This document shows positions 7,263 to 14,076 of a stretch of DNA of 19,485 bases, in pieces; position 1 is the first letter of the stretch, and the number at the start of each line of letters is the position of its first letter. Source of the stretch: CAYGUK01 sp964352985. Lineage in GTDB: Bacteria; Pseudomonadota; Gammaproteobacteria; JAHCLG01. The notes below the pieces were generated by a model, which was not told where the DNA came from, ran no database searches, and worked only from the letters and a program-made list of their open reading frames with translations. Made by a program: the position numbers and the translations under genes. The stretch lies in assembly GCA_964352985.1 (NCBI GenBank), contig CAYGUK010000077.1:1-19485 (forward strand). Reading direction: 5' to 3'.

Positions 7263-8006
7263 TCAATGCATATACATGCCGCCATTAATATTCAAAGTCT
7301 CCCCAGTGATATACGATGCATTTGGCGATGCGAGATATAACACACCATGCGCTATTTCTTCAACTGTTCCTAATCGCTGTAATGGTATTTTATTTAATAA
7401 GGCGTTGTATTGTTTTTCATCCAATTTCGCAGACATATCGGTTTCAATAAGACCCGGCGCGACAACATTGACCGTGATATTTCGTGTCGCTACCTCTTGA
7501 GCTAGGGATTTTGAAAAACCAATAATTCCTGCTTTTGCTGCGGCATAATTAGCTTGTCCTGGATTTCCTGATAATCCAACTAATGAACTAATCGTGATTA
7601 TTCTGCCATAACGTTGCTTAACCATGCCTTTTATGCAAGCACGTGTTAAACGAAAAATACCATTTAAATTGGTATTTATGACATCTAACCATTCATCATC
7701 TTTCATTCTCAACATTAAATTATCTCGGTTAATAGCAGCGTTATTAATGAGAATAGTTGGAGATTGATATTTTTCTATGATTTTCGCTAAACAATTTTTC
7801 ACAGAATCTTCATCACCGATATCAAGCACCAAGCCAAAACCTTCGATATTATGCTCTTTGAAGTGTTCTGAAATTGCTTCTGCTCCAGCCTCACTTGTTG
7901 CGGTTCCAATAGTAGTCGCACCTTGCTGACCAATTAATCGTGCGATAGCTTGTCCAATTCCACGACTCGCACCTGAAATTAAAGCTACTTTACCTTCTAG
8001 CATCAT
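7263..8006 (-). CDS. fabG: 3-oxoacyl-ACP reductase
   Basis: A 247-residue short-chain dehydrogenase that reduces beta-ketoacyl-ACP with NADPH. The cofactor loop is GASRGIG (12-18) and the NNAA motif is at 88-91. The catalytic set is Ser141, Tyr154 and Lys158 within ISSLVGLSGNPGQANYAAAK. The C-terminus INGGMYMH is typical of FabG. Two consecutive ATG codons (8006 and 8003) are possible; the first is preferred because GAGGT is 9 nt away and it gives the common ATGA overlap with the fabD stop. No clear terminator follows, so transcription may continue into acpP. Confidence 0.96.
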   Translation of the reverse strand: MMLEGKVALISGASRGIGQAIARLIGQQGATTIGTATSEAGAEAISEHFKEHNIEGFGLVLDIGDEDSVKNCLAKIIEKYQSPTILINNAAINRDNLMLRMKDDEWLDVINTNLNGIFRLTRACIKGMVKQRYGRIITISSLVGLSGNPGQANYAAAKAGIIGFSKSLAQEVATRNITVNVVAPGLIETDMSAKLDEKQYNALLNKIPLQRLGTVEEIAHGVLYLASPNASYITGETLNINGGMYMH

Positions 8007-8950
8007 ACTGGTGTTACCTCATTTTTTAATTTTGCTAAACTTGCATCATCATTAAGACTAAAGGCCGGAAGTGTATTAGTAATACGTTTTATGAGCTTGC
8101 TTAATACTTTACCTGGACCACATTCAACAATTGCAGATATCGTATCATTTCGAGCAATTTGTTCTATTATTTCTACCCAACGCACAGGATGTGATACTTG
8201 TTGTATCAGTGATTTTTTTATATCGTCTATATTTTTTAACTGCAAAACATCGACGTTATTAATAAATGGAATGTTAGGAGAATGAAGTCTAACTTGATCT
8301 AATATTTCAGATAACTTCTGACCTGCGCTATCCATTAGTTTACAATGCGCAGGAACGCTCACCGCAATTTTTTTTGCCATTCTTGCGTTCATCGTTAATG
8401 CTAAATCAATAGCACGTTGAATAGCTTGTGCTGTGCCCGCTAAAACAACTTGTCCTGGACAGTTATAATTGGCAGGTGCAACAATTTCACCTTCACTTGC
8501 TTTATCACAAAGAAGAGAAAGTTGTTCATCATCCAAACCAATAATAGCAGCCATGGCACCACTATTTTCAGGTATCGCAGACTGCATGAATTGAGCTCGT
8601 TTAGCGACTACTTGTAGCGCATCTTCAAATGACATTACACCAGCTACAACTAGCGCAGCATATTCACCTAAACTATGTCCAGCGACAATCAAAGGTGGTT
8701 CGAATTCATTTTGTGTTTGCCAAACTTGCCAAACTGCGATATCAGCAACAAGCATGGCAGGTTGGGTATATTGAGTTTGATTTAATTTATCTTCAGGATT
8801 GTGTTCGAGGATATCCCATATATTATAATTTAACACTTCATTAGCAGTCTTAAATAATTGCTTCACACAATCATACTTGGAATAAAAATCACTTATCATT
8901 CCTTGAGATTGTGAACCTTGACCAGGAAATACAAATGCAAATTTCTTCAT
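8003..8950 (-). CDS. fabD: Malonyl-CoA:ACP transacylase
   Basis: A 315-residue acyltransferase that moves malonyl from CoA to ACP. The oxyanion glutamine is Gln11 in FPGQGSQ, the nucleophile is Ser93 in GHSLGEYAAL, Arg118 is in the KRAQFMQ stretch, and the catalytic His202 is in SVPAHCKLM. Length and motif order are standard. It overlaps fabG by 4 nt and lies 14 nt after fabH with a GAAGAG ribosome-binding site in that gap. Confidence 0.96.
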   Translation of the reverse strand: MKKFAFVFPGQGSQSQGMISDFYSKYDCVKQLFKTANEVLNYNIWDILEHNPEDKLNQTQYTQPAMLVADIAVWQVWQTQNEFEPPLIVAGHSLGEYAALVVAGVMSFEDALQVVAKRAQFMQSAIPENSGAMAAIIGLDDEQLSLLCDKASEGEIVAPANYNCPGQVVLAGTAQAIQRAIDLALTMNARMAKKIAVSVPAHCKLMDSAGQKLSEILDQVRLHSPNIPFINNVDVLQLKNIDDIKKSLIQQVSHPVRWVEIIEQIARNDTISAIVECGPGKVLSKLIKRITNTLPAFSLNDDASLAKLKNEVTPV

Positions 8951-8964
8951 ATTTACTCTTCAGA

Positions 8965-9930
8965 TTAAAATTTAATTAAAGCAGAACCCCAAGTAAAACC
9001 ACCACCAAAACTTTCGATGAGTAAGGTATCTCCACGCTTGATGAGATTTTGTCTGACAGCATGATCAAGTGCCAATGGCACTGAAGCACTTGATGTATTA
9101 CCATGTTTCTCAATTGTTAAGATAACTTTTTCCATCGGTAAACTAAATTTTTTCGCCATGGCTTTAATAATGCGTAAATTCGCCTGATGTGGTATAAACC
9201 AATCAATATCTTCATGTGTAATTTTATTTTTCTCTAACGTTTCGTTAATGACTTCGCCTAAATTTTTTACTGCATGTTTAAATACTTCATTGCCAGACAT
9301 AGACACATAGGGTCTTTGATCTTTCACTCGATAATCTGTAAATGGGTTCGGCATAGTTAAATGATCAGCATATTGACCATCAGCATGAATATGAGTAGAT
9401 AAAATTCCAGGCGATTCACTTGCCTGTAAAATTACAGCTCCTGCACCATCGCCAAATAAAATACATGTCGAACGATCTTTCCAATTAACTAGACGACTTA
9501 ACACTTCACTCCCTATCACCAATGCCGTTTTATATTGACCTGACTTAATAAAATTATCAGCGATGCTTAAGGCATAATTAAATCCGGCACAAGCAGCATT
9601 TAGATCGAAAGCTGGGCACTGTTGTCCTACACCTAACATAGCTTGAATTAAACAAGCAGAACTAGGTAAAAAAGTTTCAGGTGTCGTGGTCCCCATAATA
9701 ATGATATCAATATCACTTGCATCTAACCCAGCCATCTCTAAAGCATTTTTAGCTGCGTGGTAACCTAAAATGGAAACGGTTTCATCATCGCTTGCAATTC
9801 GTCGTTCACTAATCCCTGTACGTTCATAAATCCACTCATGAGATGTTTCAACCATTGCAGAGATATCATCATTTGTGCGAACCTGATTGGGAAGATAACT
9901 TCCGCAACCAACTATTTTTGAAAACGTCAT
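8965..9930 (-). CDS. fabH: Beta-ketoacyl-ACP synthase III
   Basis: A 321-residue initiating condensing enzyme that joins acetyl-CoA with malonyl-ACP. The Cys-His-Asn triad is Cys114 in NAACAGFNYA, His248 in FIPHQANLRI and Asn278 in KHGNTSSASVPLAL. The glycine-rich SFGGGFTWGSAL end is typical. It overlaps plsX by 4 nt (ATGA), which indicates translational coupling. Having fabH inside the plsX-fabD cluster matches E. coli and Legionella-type organisation. Confidence 0.96.
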   Translation of the reverse strand: MTFSKIVGCGSYLPNQVRTNDDISAMVETSHEWIYERTGISERRIASDDETVSILGYHAAKNALEMAGLDASDIDIIIMGTTTPETFLPSSACLIQAMLGVGQQCPAFDLNAACAGFNYALSIADNFIKSGQYKTALVIGSEVLSRLVNWKDRSTCILFGDGAGAVILQASESPGILSTHIHADGQYADHLTMPNPFTDYRVKDQRPYVSMSGNEVFKHAVKNLGEVINETLEKNKITHEDIDWFIPHQANLRIIKAMAKKFSLPMEKVILTIEKHGNTSSASVPLALDHAVRQNLIKRGDTLLIESFGGGFTWGSALIKF

Positions 9931-10964
9931 GATTGAACAGTATCCTGTTTTAATGAAGAACTCACTTGATGGCGAATTCGACTAGGTATATCTTTTGCGA
10001 CTTCTTTTATAGCTTCTTCAATTGCATTAGCAAATGCATTTGCACTTGCACCGCCATGGCTTTTAATTACAATCCCCTGTAATCCCACTAAACTAGCGCC
10101 ATTGTAACGTTCTGGATCCATTTTTTTACGGATACTCATGAGAACATGTTTTGCAAGAAAACCGGTTAATTTCGTATAAATATTTCTTAAAAAAGCTTCT
10201 TTGAAATATTTCATCACCATCTTAATGGAGCCTTCAGTCACTTTTAAAGCGATGTTACCAACAAATCCATCGCACACGATGACATCAACTAATCCAGTGT
10301 AAATTTTATCACCTTCAATGTAGCCAACATAATTGATAGATCTATTTTGTTTAAGTAGCACGGCTGCTTTTTTGACTAAATCATTTCCTTTAATTTCTTC
10401 TTCGCCAATGTTGAGTAACCCCACTTTGGGTTTTTCTATATTCTCAACCGCACTTGATACGACAGATCCAATGACCGCAAATTGTTCCAAACTTTCAGGA
10501 GAGGAATCTACATTTGCACCTAAATCTAAAACACGGACATGTTTATTAGGTAATATTGTGGGTAAGACTCGCATAATGGCTGGTCTTTCAATACCCGGTA
10601 GCGTTTTAAGGACAAAGCGTGCAGTTGCTAACAAAGCACCCGTATTACCTGCACTCACACAAGCACTAGCACGCCCTTCTTTTACCATATTTAGAGCTAC
10701 ACGCATCGAAGAATCTTTTTTCTTACGTAAAGCATTTAAAGGAGATTCATCCATTCCTACTTTTTCAGAAGCGTGATGGATCATTAATCGATCGCTTTCA
10801 GTGATATTATTTTTTTTAAAATGTTTATTTAAAATATAACTATCACCCACCAAAATTAAATTTAATTCAGGGTGTTTTTTTAACACACTAATAGCAGCAG
10901 GTACGGCACTCCTTGTACCAAAGTCGCCTCCCATGGCATCAATTGCAATCGTAATGTTTGTCAA
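9927..10964 (-). CDS. plsX: Phosphate acyltransferase PlsX, TTG start
   Basis: A 345-residue soluble enzyme that converts acyl-ACP to acyl-phosphate for PlsY, the first step into phospholipids. Family blocks are IAIDAMGGDFG (6-16), SMRVALNMVKEGRA, CVSAGNTGALLA, LNIGEEEIKGND and NGASLVGLQGIVIKSHGGA. The start codon is TTG: the product MTNITIAIDAMGG aligns end to end with other PlsX proteins, and GAGGA is 9 nt upstream, inside the last codons of rpmF. The stop of rpmF is only 6 nt before this TTG, so coupling to L32 translation is likely. Confidence 0.95.
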   Translation of the reverse strand: MTNITIAIDAMGGDFGTRSAVPAAISVLKKHPELNLILVGDSYILNKHFKKNNITESDRLMIHHASEKVGMDESPLNALRKKKDSSMRVALNMVKEGRASACVSAGNTGALLATARFVLKTLPGIERPAIMRVLPTILPNKHVRVLDLGANVDSSPESLEQFAVIGSVVSSAVENIEKPKVGLLNIGEEEIKGNDLVKKAAVLLKQNRSINYVGYIEGDKIYTGLVDVIVCDGFVGNIALKVTEGSIKMVMKYFKEAFLRNIYTKLTGFLAKHVLMSIRKKMDPERYNGASLVGLQGIVIKSHGGASANAFANAIEEAIKEVAKDIPSRIRHQVSSSLKQDTVQS

Positions 10965-10970
10965 AAGAAT

Positions 10971-11171
10971 TTATTCCTCGTCTTCTTCTAATTCGAAATC
11001 TTCAACTTCAATTACTTGACGTCCACGATAAAAACCATCAGGTGTCACGTGATGTCGACGATGGGTTTCACCCGTCTCACTATCAGTTGTTAATGTGGCA
11101 GAAGTTAAACTATCGTGTGAACGACGTTTATCACGTTTTGATCTCGTTTTACGGTTTTGTTGTACCGCCAT
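10971..11171 (-). CDS. rpmF: 50S ribosomal protein L32 (bL32) with acidic tail
   Basis: The product has 66 residues and starts MAVQQNRKTRSKRDKRRSHD, the bL32 signature; the zinc-binding cysteines of some L32 proteins are absent, as in E. coli. I used the ATG at 11171, with AGGAG 7 nt upstream; an earlier in-frame ATG at 11192 adds seven residues with no family support. This start lies 23 nt inside the yceD reading frame. E. coli L32 ends shortly after GRKVIAK (57 residues), whereas here about 12 mostly acidic residues follow (EVEDFELEEDEE). The GAC-GAG-GAA codons of that tail form the ribosome-binding site of plsX. Confidence 0.95.
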   Translation of the reverse strand: MAVQQNRKTRSKRDKRRSHDSLTSATLTTDSETGETHRRHHVTPDGFYRGRQVIEVEDFELEEDEE

Positions 11172-11700
11172 TTTCAAACTCCTCATTGTCACTTAATGTG
11201 ACTAGTTGCGCCAAATTTGCAAAGGGTTTACGTTTTGTTGAATCTGCAGATAATGTAGAATTATCAGACAAATTACAATCTTTCTCATTTTGATGTTTCG
11301 CAAACATCGGCAAACTGACAATTAATTCATCTTCAATAATGTCATGCAATAAAAAGGGCTCATCACCAATGAATAAAGCATCAACATCATTCGGTATTAA
11401 TTTAAATTGCATCTGATTTGTCACAGTATACAGTTTAAATTGAGTTGTTACTTTTTGCTCCATGCTATCTAAGCAACGTTGGCACACCAACGATAACTGA
11501 GTGTTAATGCGAGCACTAAAGTAATTTAAGCCATTTGCATCTTTACCAAAATCGACAACGACATAAACTTCCCCATGTTGCTTTCCCGCAACATGAGTGA
11601 GTCTCTTTAACGATTGCACGGCAATTAAACCCTCTAGCTTTTTTGTTTCATGAGCTAGTGCAATCGGATTTATTTCATTTGGTAATTGTACACTTGACAT
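11149..11700 (-). CDS. yceD: YceD / DUF177 large-ribosomal-RNA accumulation protein
   Basis: A 183-residue protein, close to the E. coli length of about 173. The N-terminus MSSVQLPNEINPIALA aligns with the E. coli start, which supports this ATG. A CxxC pair (Cys73, Cys76) lies in LSLVCQRCLDSM, the conserved core. DUF177 proteins are needed for normal 23S rRNA accumulation in several organisms and are nearly always next to rpmF, as here. The stop is 23 nt inside rpmF. No ribosome-binding site precedes the ATG, and a strong promoter lies directly against it, so the transcript may be almost leaderless. Confidence 0.92.
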   Translation of the reverse strand: MSSVQLPNEINPIALAHETKKLEGLIAVQSLKRLTHVAGKQHGEVYVVVDFGKDANGLNYFSARINTQLSLVCQRCLDSMEQKVTTQFKLYTVTNQMQFKLIPNDVDALFIGDEPFLLHDIIEDELIVSLPMFAKHQNEKDCNLSDNSTLSADSTKRKPFANLAQLVTLSDNEEFENGGTTKP

Positions 11701-11709
11701 GGCGAGTGA

Positions 11710-11738
11710 ATTCTAACGATATGTTATTGATGTGTCAA
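11710..11738 (-). promoter_or_regulatory. Strong sigma70-type promoter of the yceD-rpmF-plsX-fab operon
   Basis: On the minus strand, TTGACA (11733-11738, perfect) is separated by exactly 17 nt from TAGAAT (11710-11715, five of six). Transcription should begin about 7 nt after the -10, near 11703, which is only 0-5 nt before the yceD ATG. Confidence 0.8.
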
Positions 11739-11792
11739 AGAAAATTGCTAATAATTGTAAACTATTAGCTTAGGCTTTTTAAGAACCTACTT

Positions 11793-11798
11793 TATACT
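11793..11798 (+). promoter_or_regulatory. Candidate -10 element for maf
   Basis: TATACT matches the -10 consensus in five of six positions and would give a leader of about 29 nt. No good -35 is present 16-18 nt upstream, where the best hexamer is TTAGGC, so this is tentative. Confidence 0.35.
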
Positions 11799-11833
11799 TA
11801 ATAAATAACAATATATCAATAGGATATAACACC

Positions 11834-12424
11834 ATGCTCAACCAACATCTAATATTAGCTTCAGCCTCCCCCCAGCGTCAAATGTTGTTAAAACGACTGA
11901 AATTGCCATTCATAATCCACACGCCTGAGATTGATGAAACGCCATTAATACACGAAACGGCAGATGAATTGGTTTCAAGATTAAGTATCAGCAAAGCAAA
12001 AACAGTAGCTAAACAACATCAAGATGCACTTGTTATTGGCGCAGATACCATTGGTGAAGTCAATAATCATTTACTTTTCAAGCCCTTGACCAAACATAAC
12101 GCTATTGAACAATTAACCAGCATGTCCGGAAACATCGTTAGATTTTATACGGGATTGTGTTTATTTAATTCAGCCAATAATACATTCCAAGAGACCATCG
12201 AGATTTATCAGATTAATTTTAAAAAGTTAAGTTACGAACAAATTAAATCTTATGTCGAAATTGATGAGCCACTTTATAGCTCGGGTAGTATCAAAGCTGA
12301 AAGTTTCGCTGTAAGTTTGTTTGATTCATGTGAAGGCAACGATTACACCGCGTTAATTGGATTGCCTTTGATTGCCCTGTGTAAAATGCTGCAACATGCT
12401 GGTATCAATTTGTTTATGACATAA
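11834..12424 (+). CDS. maf: Maf/YceF-type nucleoside triphosphate pyrophosphatase
   Basis: A 196-residue protein of the Maf/HAM1 superfamily, which hydrolyses modified NTPs to NMP and pyrophosphate. The opening LILASASPQRQMLLKRL corresponds to the SxSPRR substrate loop. EIDETP (32-37) and the active-site GADTI (69-73) follow. Strong similarity in YTGLCLFNSAN and GLPLIALCKML points to the YceF subgroup, reported to favour 7-methyl-GTP. The second Arg of the SPRR-type loop is Gln16 here. It is divergent from yceD, as in E. coli, and has an AGGAT ribosome-binding site. Its stop is one base from the stop of the convergent small gene. Confidence 0.92.
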   Translation: MLNQHLILASASPQRQMLLKRLKLPFIIHTPEIDETPLIHETADELVSRLSISKAKTVAKQHQDALVIGADTIGEVNNHLLFKPLTKHNAIEQLTSMSGNIVRFYTGLCLFNSANNTFQETIEIYQINFKKLSYEQIKSYVEIDEPLYSSGSIKAESFAVSLFDSCEGNDYTALIGLPLIALCKMLQHAGINLFMT

Positions 12425-12425
12425 A

Positions 12426-12626
12426 TTATCTGAAAGGATTAAAAATCTTTTTTAATCTACCCTCATTCCTTAAATTTTCCACCCCATGAGCAGTCGCCGC
12501 AATAGTTGCCGTTGCCAGCGCCCATGTGACTCTTGAATCTTCAGAATTGTACCAAGCAAGGAAAGTGATTAGGGCACTTACAGCAGCAACTGAAAAACTC
12601 TTTGCATGAGCTGGCATTTTTTTCAT
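12426..12626 (-). CDS. Small predicted membrane protein, unknown function
   Basis: The product has 66 residues and I do not recognise it. A basic N-terminus (MKKMPAHAK) is followed by two hydrophobic segments, about residues 11-26 and 33-49, split by a short charged loop (NSEDSR), then a basic tail (RLKKIFNPFR). This suggests a helical hairpin with both ends in the cytoplasm. An AAGGGA ribosome-binding site lies 6 nt before the ATG, which favours it as a real gene. It ends one base from the maf stop, in convergent orientation, and sits downstream of rluC with a gap of 89 nt. The high Ala/Thr content of the second segment is ordinary for small membrane proteins. Confidence 0.6.
   Translation of the reverse strand: MKKMPAHAKSFSVAAVSALITFLAWYNSEDSRVTWALATATIAATAHGVENLRNEGRLKKIFNPFR
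12437..12457. terminator. AT-rich stem between convergent maf and the small membrane gene
   Basis: The arms GATTAAAA and TTTTAATC (8 bp) have a 5-nt loop and start 12 nt after the maf stop, inside the C-terminal codons of the opposite gene. The stem has little GC, so termination strength is doubtful. It is the only candidate for ending maf. Confidence 0.3.
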
Positions 12627-12715
12627 TTTTTATCCCTTAATATTTTTATAAATTTCACACAAACAGTTTACATAACTTTCACTGATAAAAAAACACAACA
12701 TGGATAGTTAATAAT

Positions 12716-13633
12716 TCAATTCTCATCGATTTTGAAATGAGTTGGAATTGGTACATTAAATGATAATTTATTTGGACTATCTTTATCCTGGAAAATGATT
12801 GATTTCGCATGAAGTAATAATTTTCCATCATAATATTTTTTATATTGAAAATTAAAATTCTTATCACCATATTTATCATCACCAATAATAGGATGTCCCT
12901 GACTCGCTGAATGAACTCTAATTTGATGAGTTCGTCCCGTTATAAGCTTTGCTTCTAATAATGTTCTATCTTCAAAATGACGAATAACCTTGAATTGAGT
13001 GATAGATGGTTTTCCCTCTGGATGAACAAACACCATGCGCTCACCAGACTGTAATTGATTTTTAATTAACGGTGAATCAACGACCCGACAAGTCTTAGGC
13101 CATAATCCCTTAACGATACAAAGATAGGTTTTTGCCATTTCACCGTTTCTAATAACTTCGTGAAGATAGCGCAGCATAGAACGTTTTTTAGCAATGATTA
13201 AACAACCAGACGTGTCACGATCAAGTCGATGAACTAATTCTAACTGAGATAATTCTGGGTACATTACCCTTAAACATTCTATAACACCATAACTCAATCC
13301 ACTACCACCATGAACAGCCATGCCGTTTGGTTTATTAAGTATAAGAAAACGCTCGTCTTCATAAACGATGGCTTGTCGTAAAGTTTGTTGAAGCGTTTCA
13401 TGTGGAACAGGTATTTCTGGCGACTCTTTTACCGTGAATTTAGGCACCCAAATTTTATCACCCAGTTGCAATCGATAATCAGGTTTAATTCTCCCTTTAT
13501 TTACACGAATCGTCCCTTTACGCATAAGTTTATAAAAGAGTGCCTTAGGCACCCCCTTAAATTTTACCACTAAAAAATTATCAATACGCTGACCAACGTT
13601 ACTTTCGCTGATGGTAATTAAATTATCATTCAT
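12716..13633 (-). CDS. rluC: 23S rRNA pseudouridine synthase RluC type
   Basis: A 305-residue enzyme with an N-terminal S4 RNA-binding domain (about 13-64) and an RluA-family catalytic domain. The catalytic Asp138 is in HRLDRDTSGCLIIAKKR. LNKPNGMAVHGGSG (99-112) and the GRTHQIRVHSASQGHPIIGD stretch near residues 233-252 are also typical. RluC modifies 23S rRNA at positions 955, 2504 and 2580 in E. coli. Its position, divergent from rne, is the same as in E. coli and identifies it as RluC rather than RluD or RluA. No clear ribosome-binding site precedes the ATG; the N-terminal MNDNLITISESNVGQRIDNF is reasonable for the family. Confidence 0.93.
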   Translation of the reverse strand: MNDNLITISESNVGQRIDNFLVVKFKGVPKALFYKLMRKGTIRVNKGRIKPDYRLQLGDKIWVPKFTVKESPEIPVPHETLQQTLRQAIVYEDERFLILNKPNGMAVHGGSGLSYGVIECLRVMYPELSQLELVHRLDRDTSGCLIIAKKRSMLRYLHEVIRNGEMAKTYLCIVKGLWPKTCRVVDSPLIKNQLQSGERMVFVHPEGKPSITQFKVIRHFEDRTLLEAKLITGRTHQIRVHSASQGHPIIGDDKYGDKNFNFQYKKYYDGKLLLHAKSIIFQDKDSPNKLSFNVPIPTHFKIDEN

Positions 13634-13676
13634 AAATCAATCACATAGATAAGCTAATCATGCATACTGCCATAGA

Positions 13677-13685
13677 ATTCTACCA
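13677..13685 (-). promoter_or_regulatory. Candidate extended -10 for rluC
   Basis: The minus strand reads TGGTAGAAT, a TGn extended -10 with TAGAAT. The -35 region is weak. The predicted start near 13670 leaves a leader of about 37 nt. It faces away from the rne promoter 32 nt to the right. Confidence 0.4.
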
Positions 13686-13716
13686 CTGTAAAGCCTAAAG
13701 ATAATTCTCTATCTGT

Positions 13717-13744
13717 TTGATACTGTTAGTGATTATGATATAGT
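13717..13744 (+). promoter_or_regulatory. rne promoter
   Basis: TTGATA (13717-13722, five of six) is separated by 16 nt from TATAGT (13739-13744, five of six), which is preceded by TG in the extended -10 position. The start is expected near 13751, about 325 nt upstream of the rne ATG, close to the 361-nt leader known for E. coli rne. Confidence 0.65.
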
Positions 13745-13750
13745 CAACAC

Positions 13751-14076
13751 ACGATAAAGATTTATCGGGATGTTTTAGTTAAAGCGTATCGCAAGGGGCA
13801 GATTAAGCGATAATCGCAAAGCGTGTAAAACTAAGACCGTGAAAGTTTTTCATCCCATTTGGCTTAGCAAAAGCCTAGCGAGATGGGTGATAAGTGCAAA
13901 ATTGCAACTAACTTTTAATATATTGTAAGCCGAAAGCTCCAATGACAACATTGTTGTAGCACTAAAAGATCAGGATAAAACCTGATTAGATTGCTGACTT
14001 AGAAATATTAATTCATGCAGCGGCGGCCCCTAAATAAGGTTGCAAAATTAAGCACTAGAACCAAAATGAGAATACA
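13751..14076 (+). promoter_or_regulatory. Structured 5' leader of rne (probable autoregulatory element)
   Basis: This stretch of about 325 nt has no gene but many stems. At the 5' end CGATAAA/TTTATCG (13752-13767). Next GCGTATCGC pairs with GCGATAATCGC (13784-13817; 9 bp with a 2-nt bulge and a 14-nt loop containing AAGGGG). Then AAAACT/AGTTTT (13827-13849). A two-tier stem follows, CCCAT/ATGGG enclosing GGCTT/AAGCC (13854-13887). ACAAC/GTTGT is at 13945-13957. ATCAGG/CCTGAT (13969-13986) is enclosed by AGCA/TGCT (13958-13995). An AU-rich unpaired stretch lies near 13907-13930. In E. coli, RNase E represses itself by cutting through its leader; a similar role here is inference from position and length. 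The ribosome-binding site before rne is weak (GAG). Confidence 0.6.

Noticed and set aside
10333..10776. A 147-codon plus-strand open frame
   Set aside because: It is antisense to the highly conserved plsX, with no ribosome-binding site or family features.
11171..11192. Earlier in-frame ATG for rpmF, adding seven residues
   Set aside because: L32 always starts close to MAVQQN, and the AGGAG site is correctly placed only for the later ATG.
10958..11293. A 111-codon plus-strand open frame
   Set aside because: It covers the reverse of rpmF and yceD, both certain genes.
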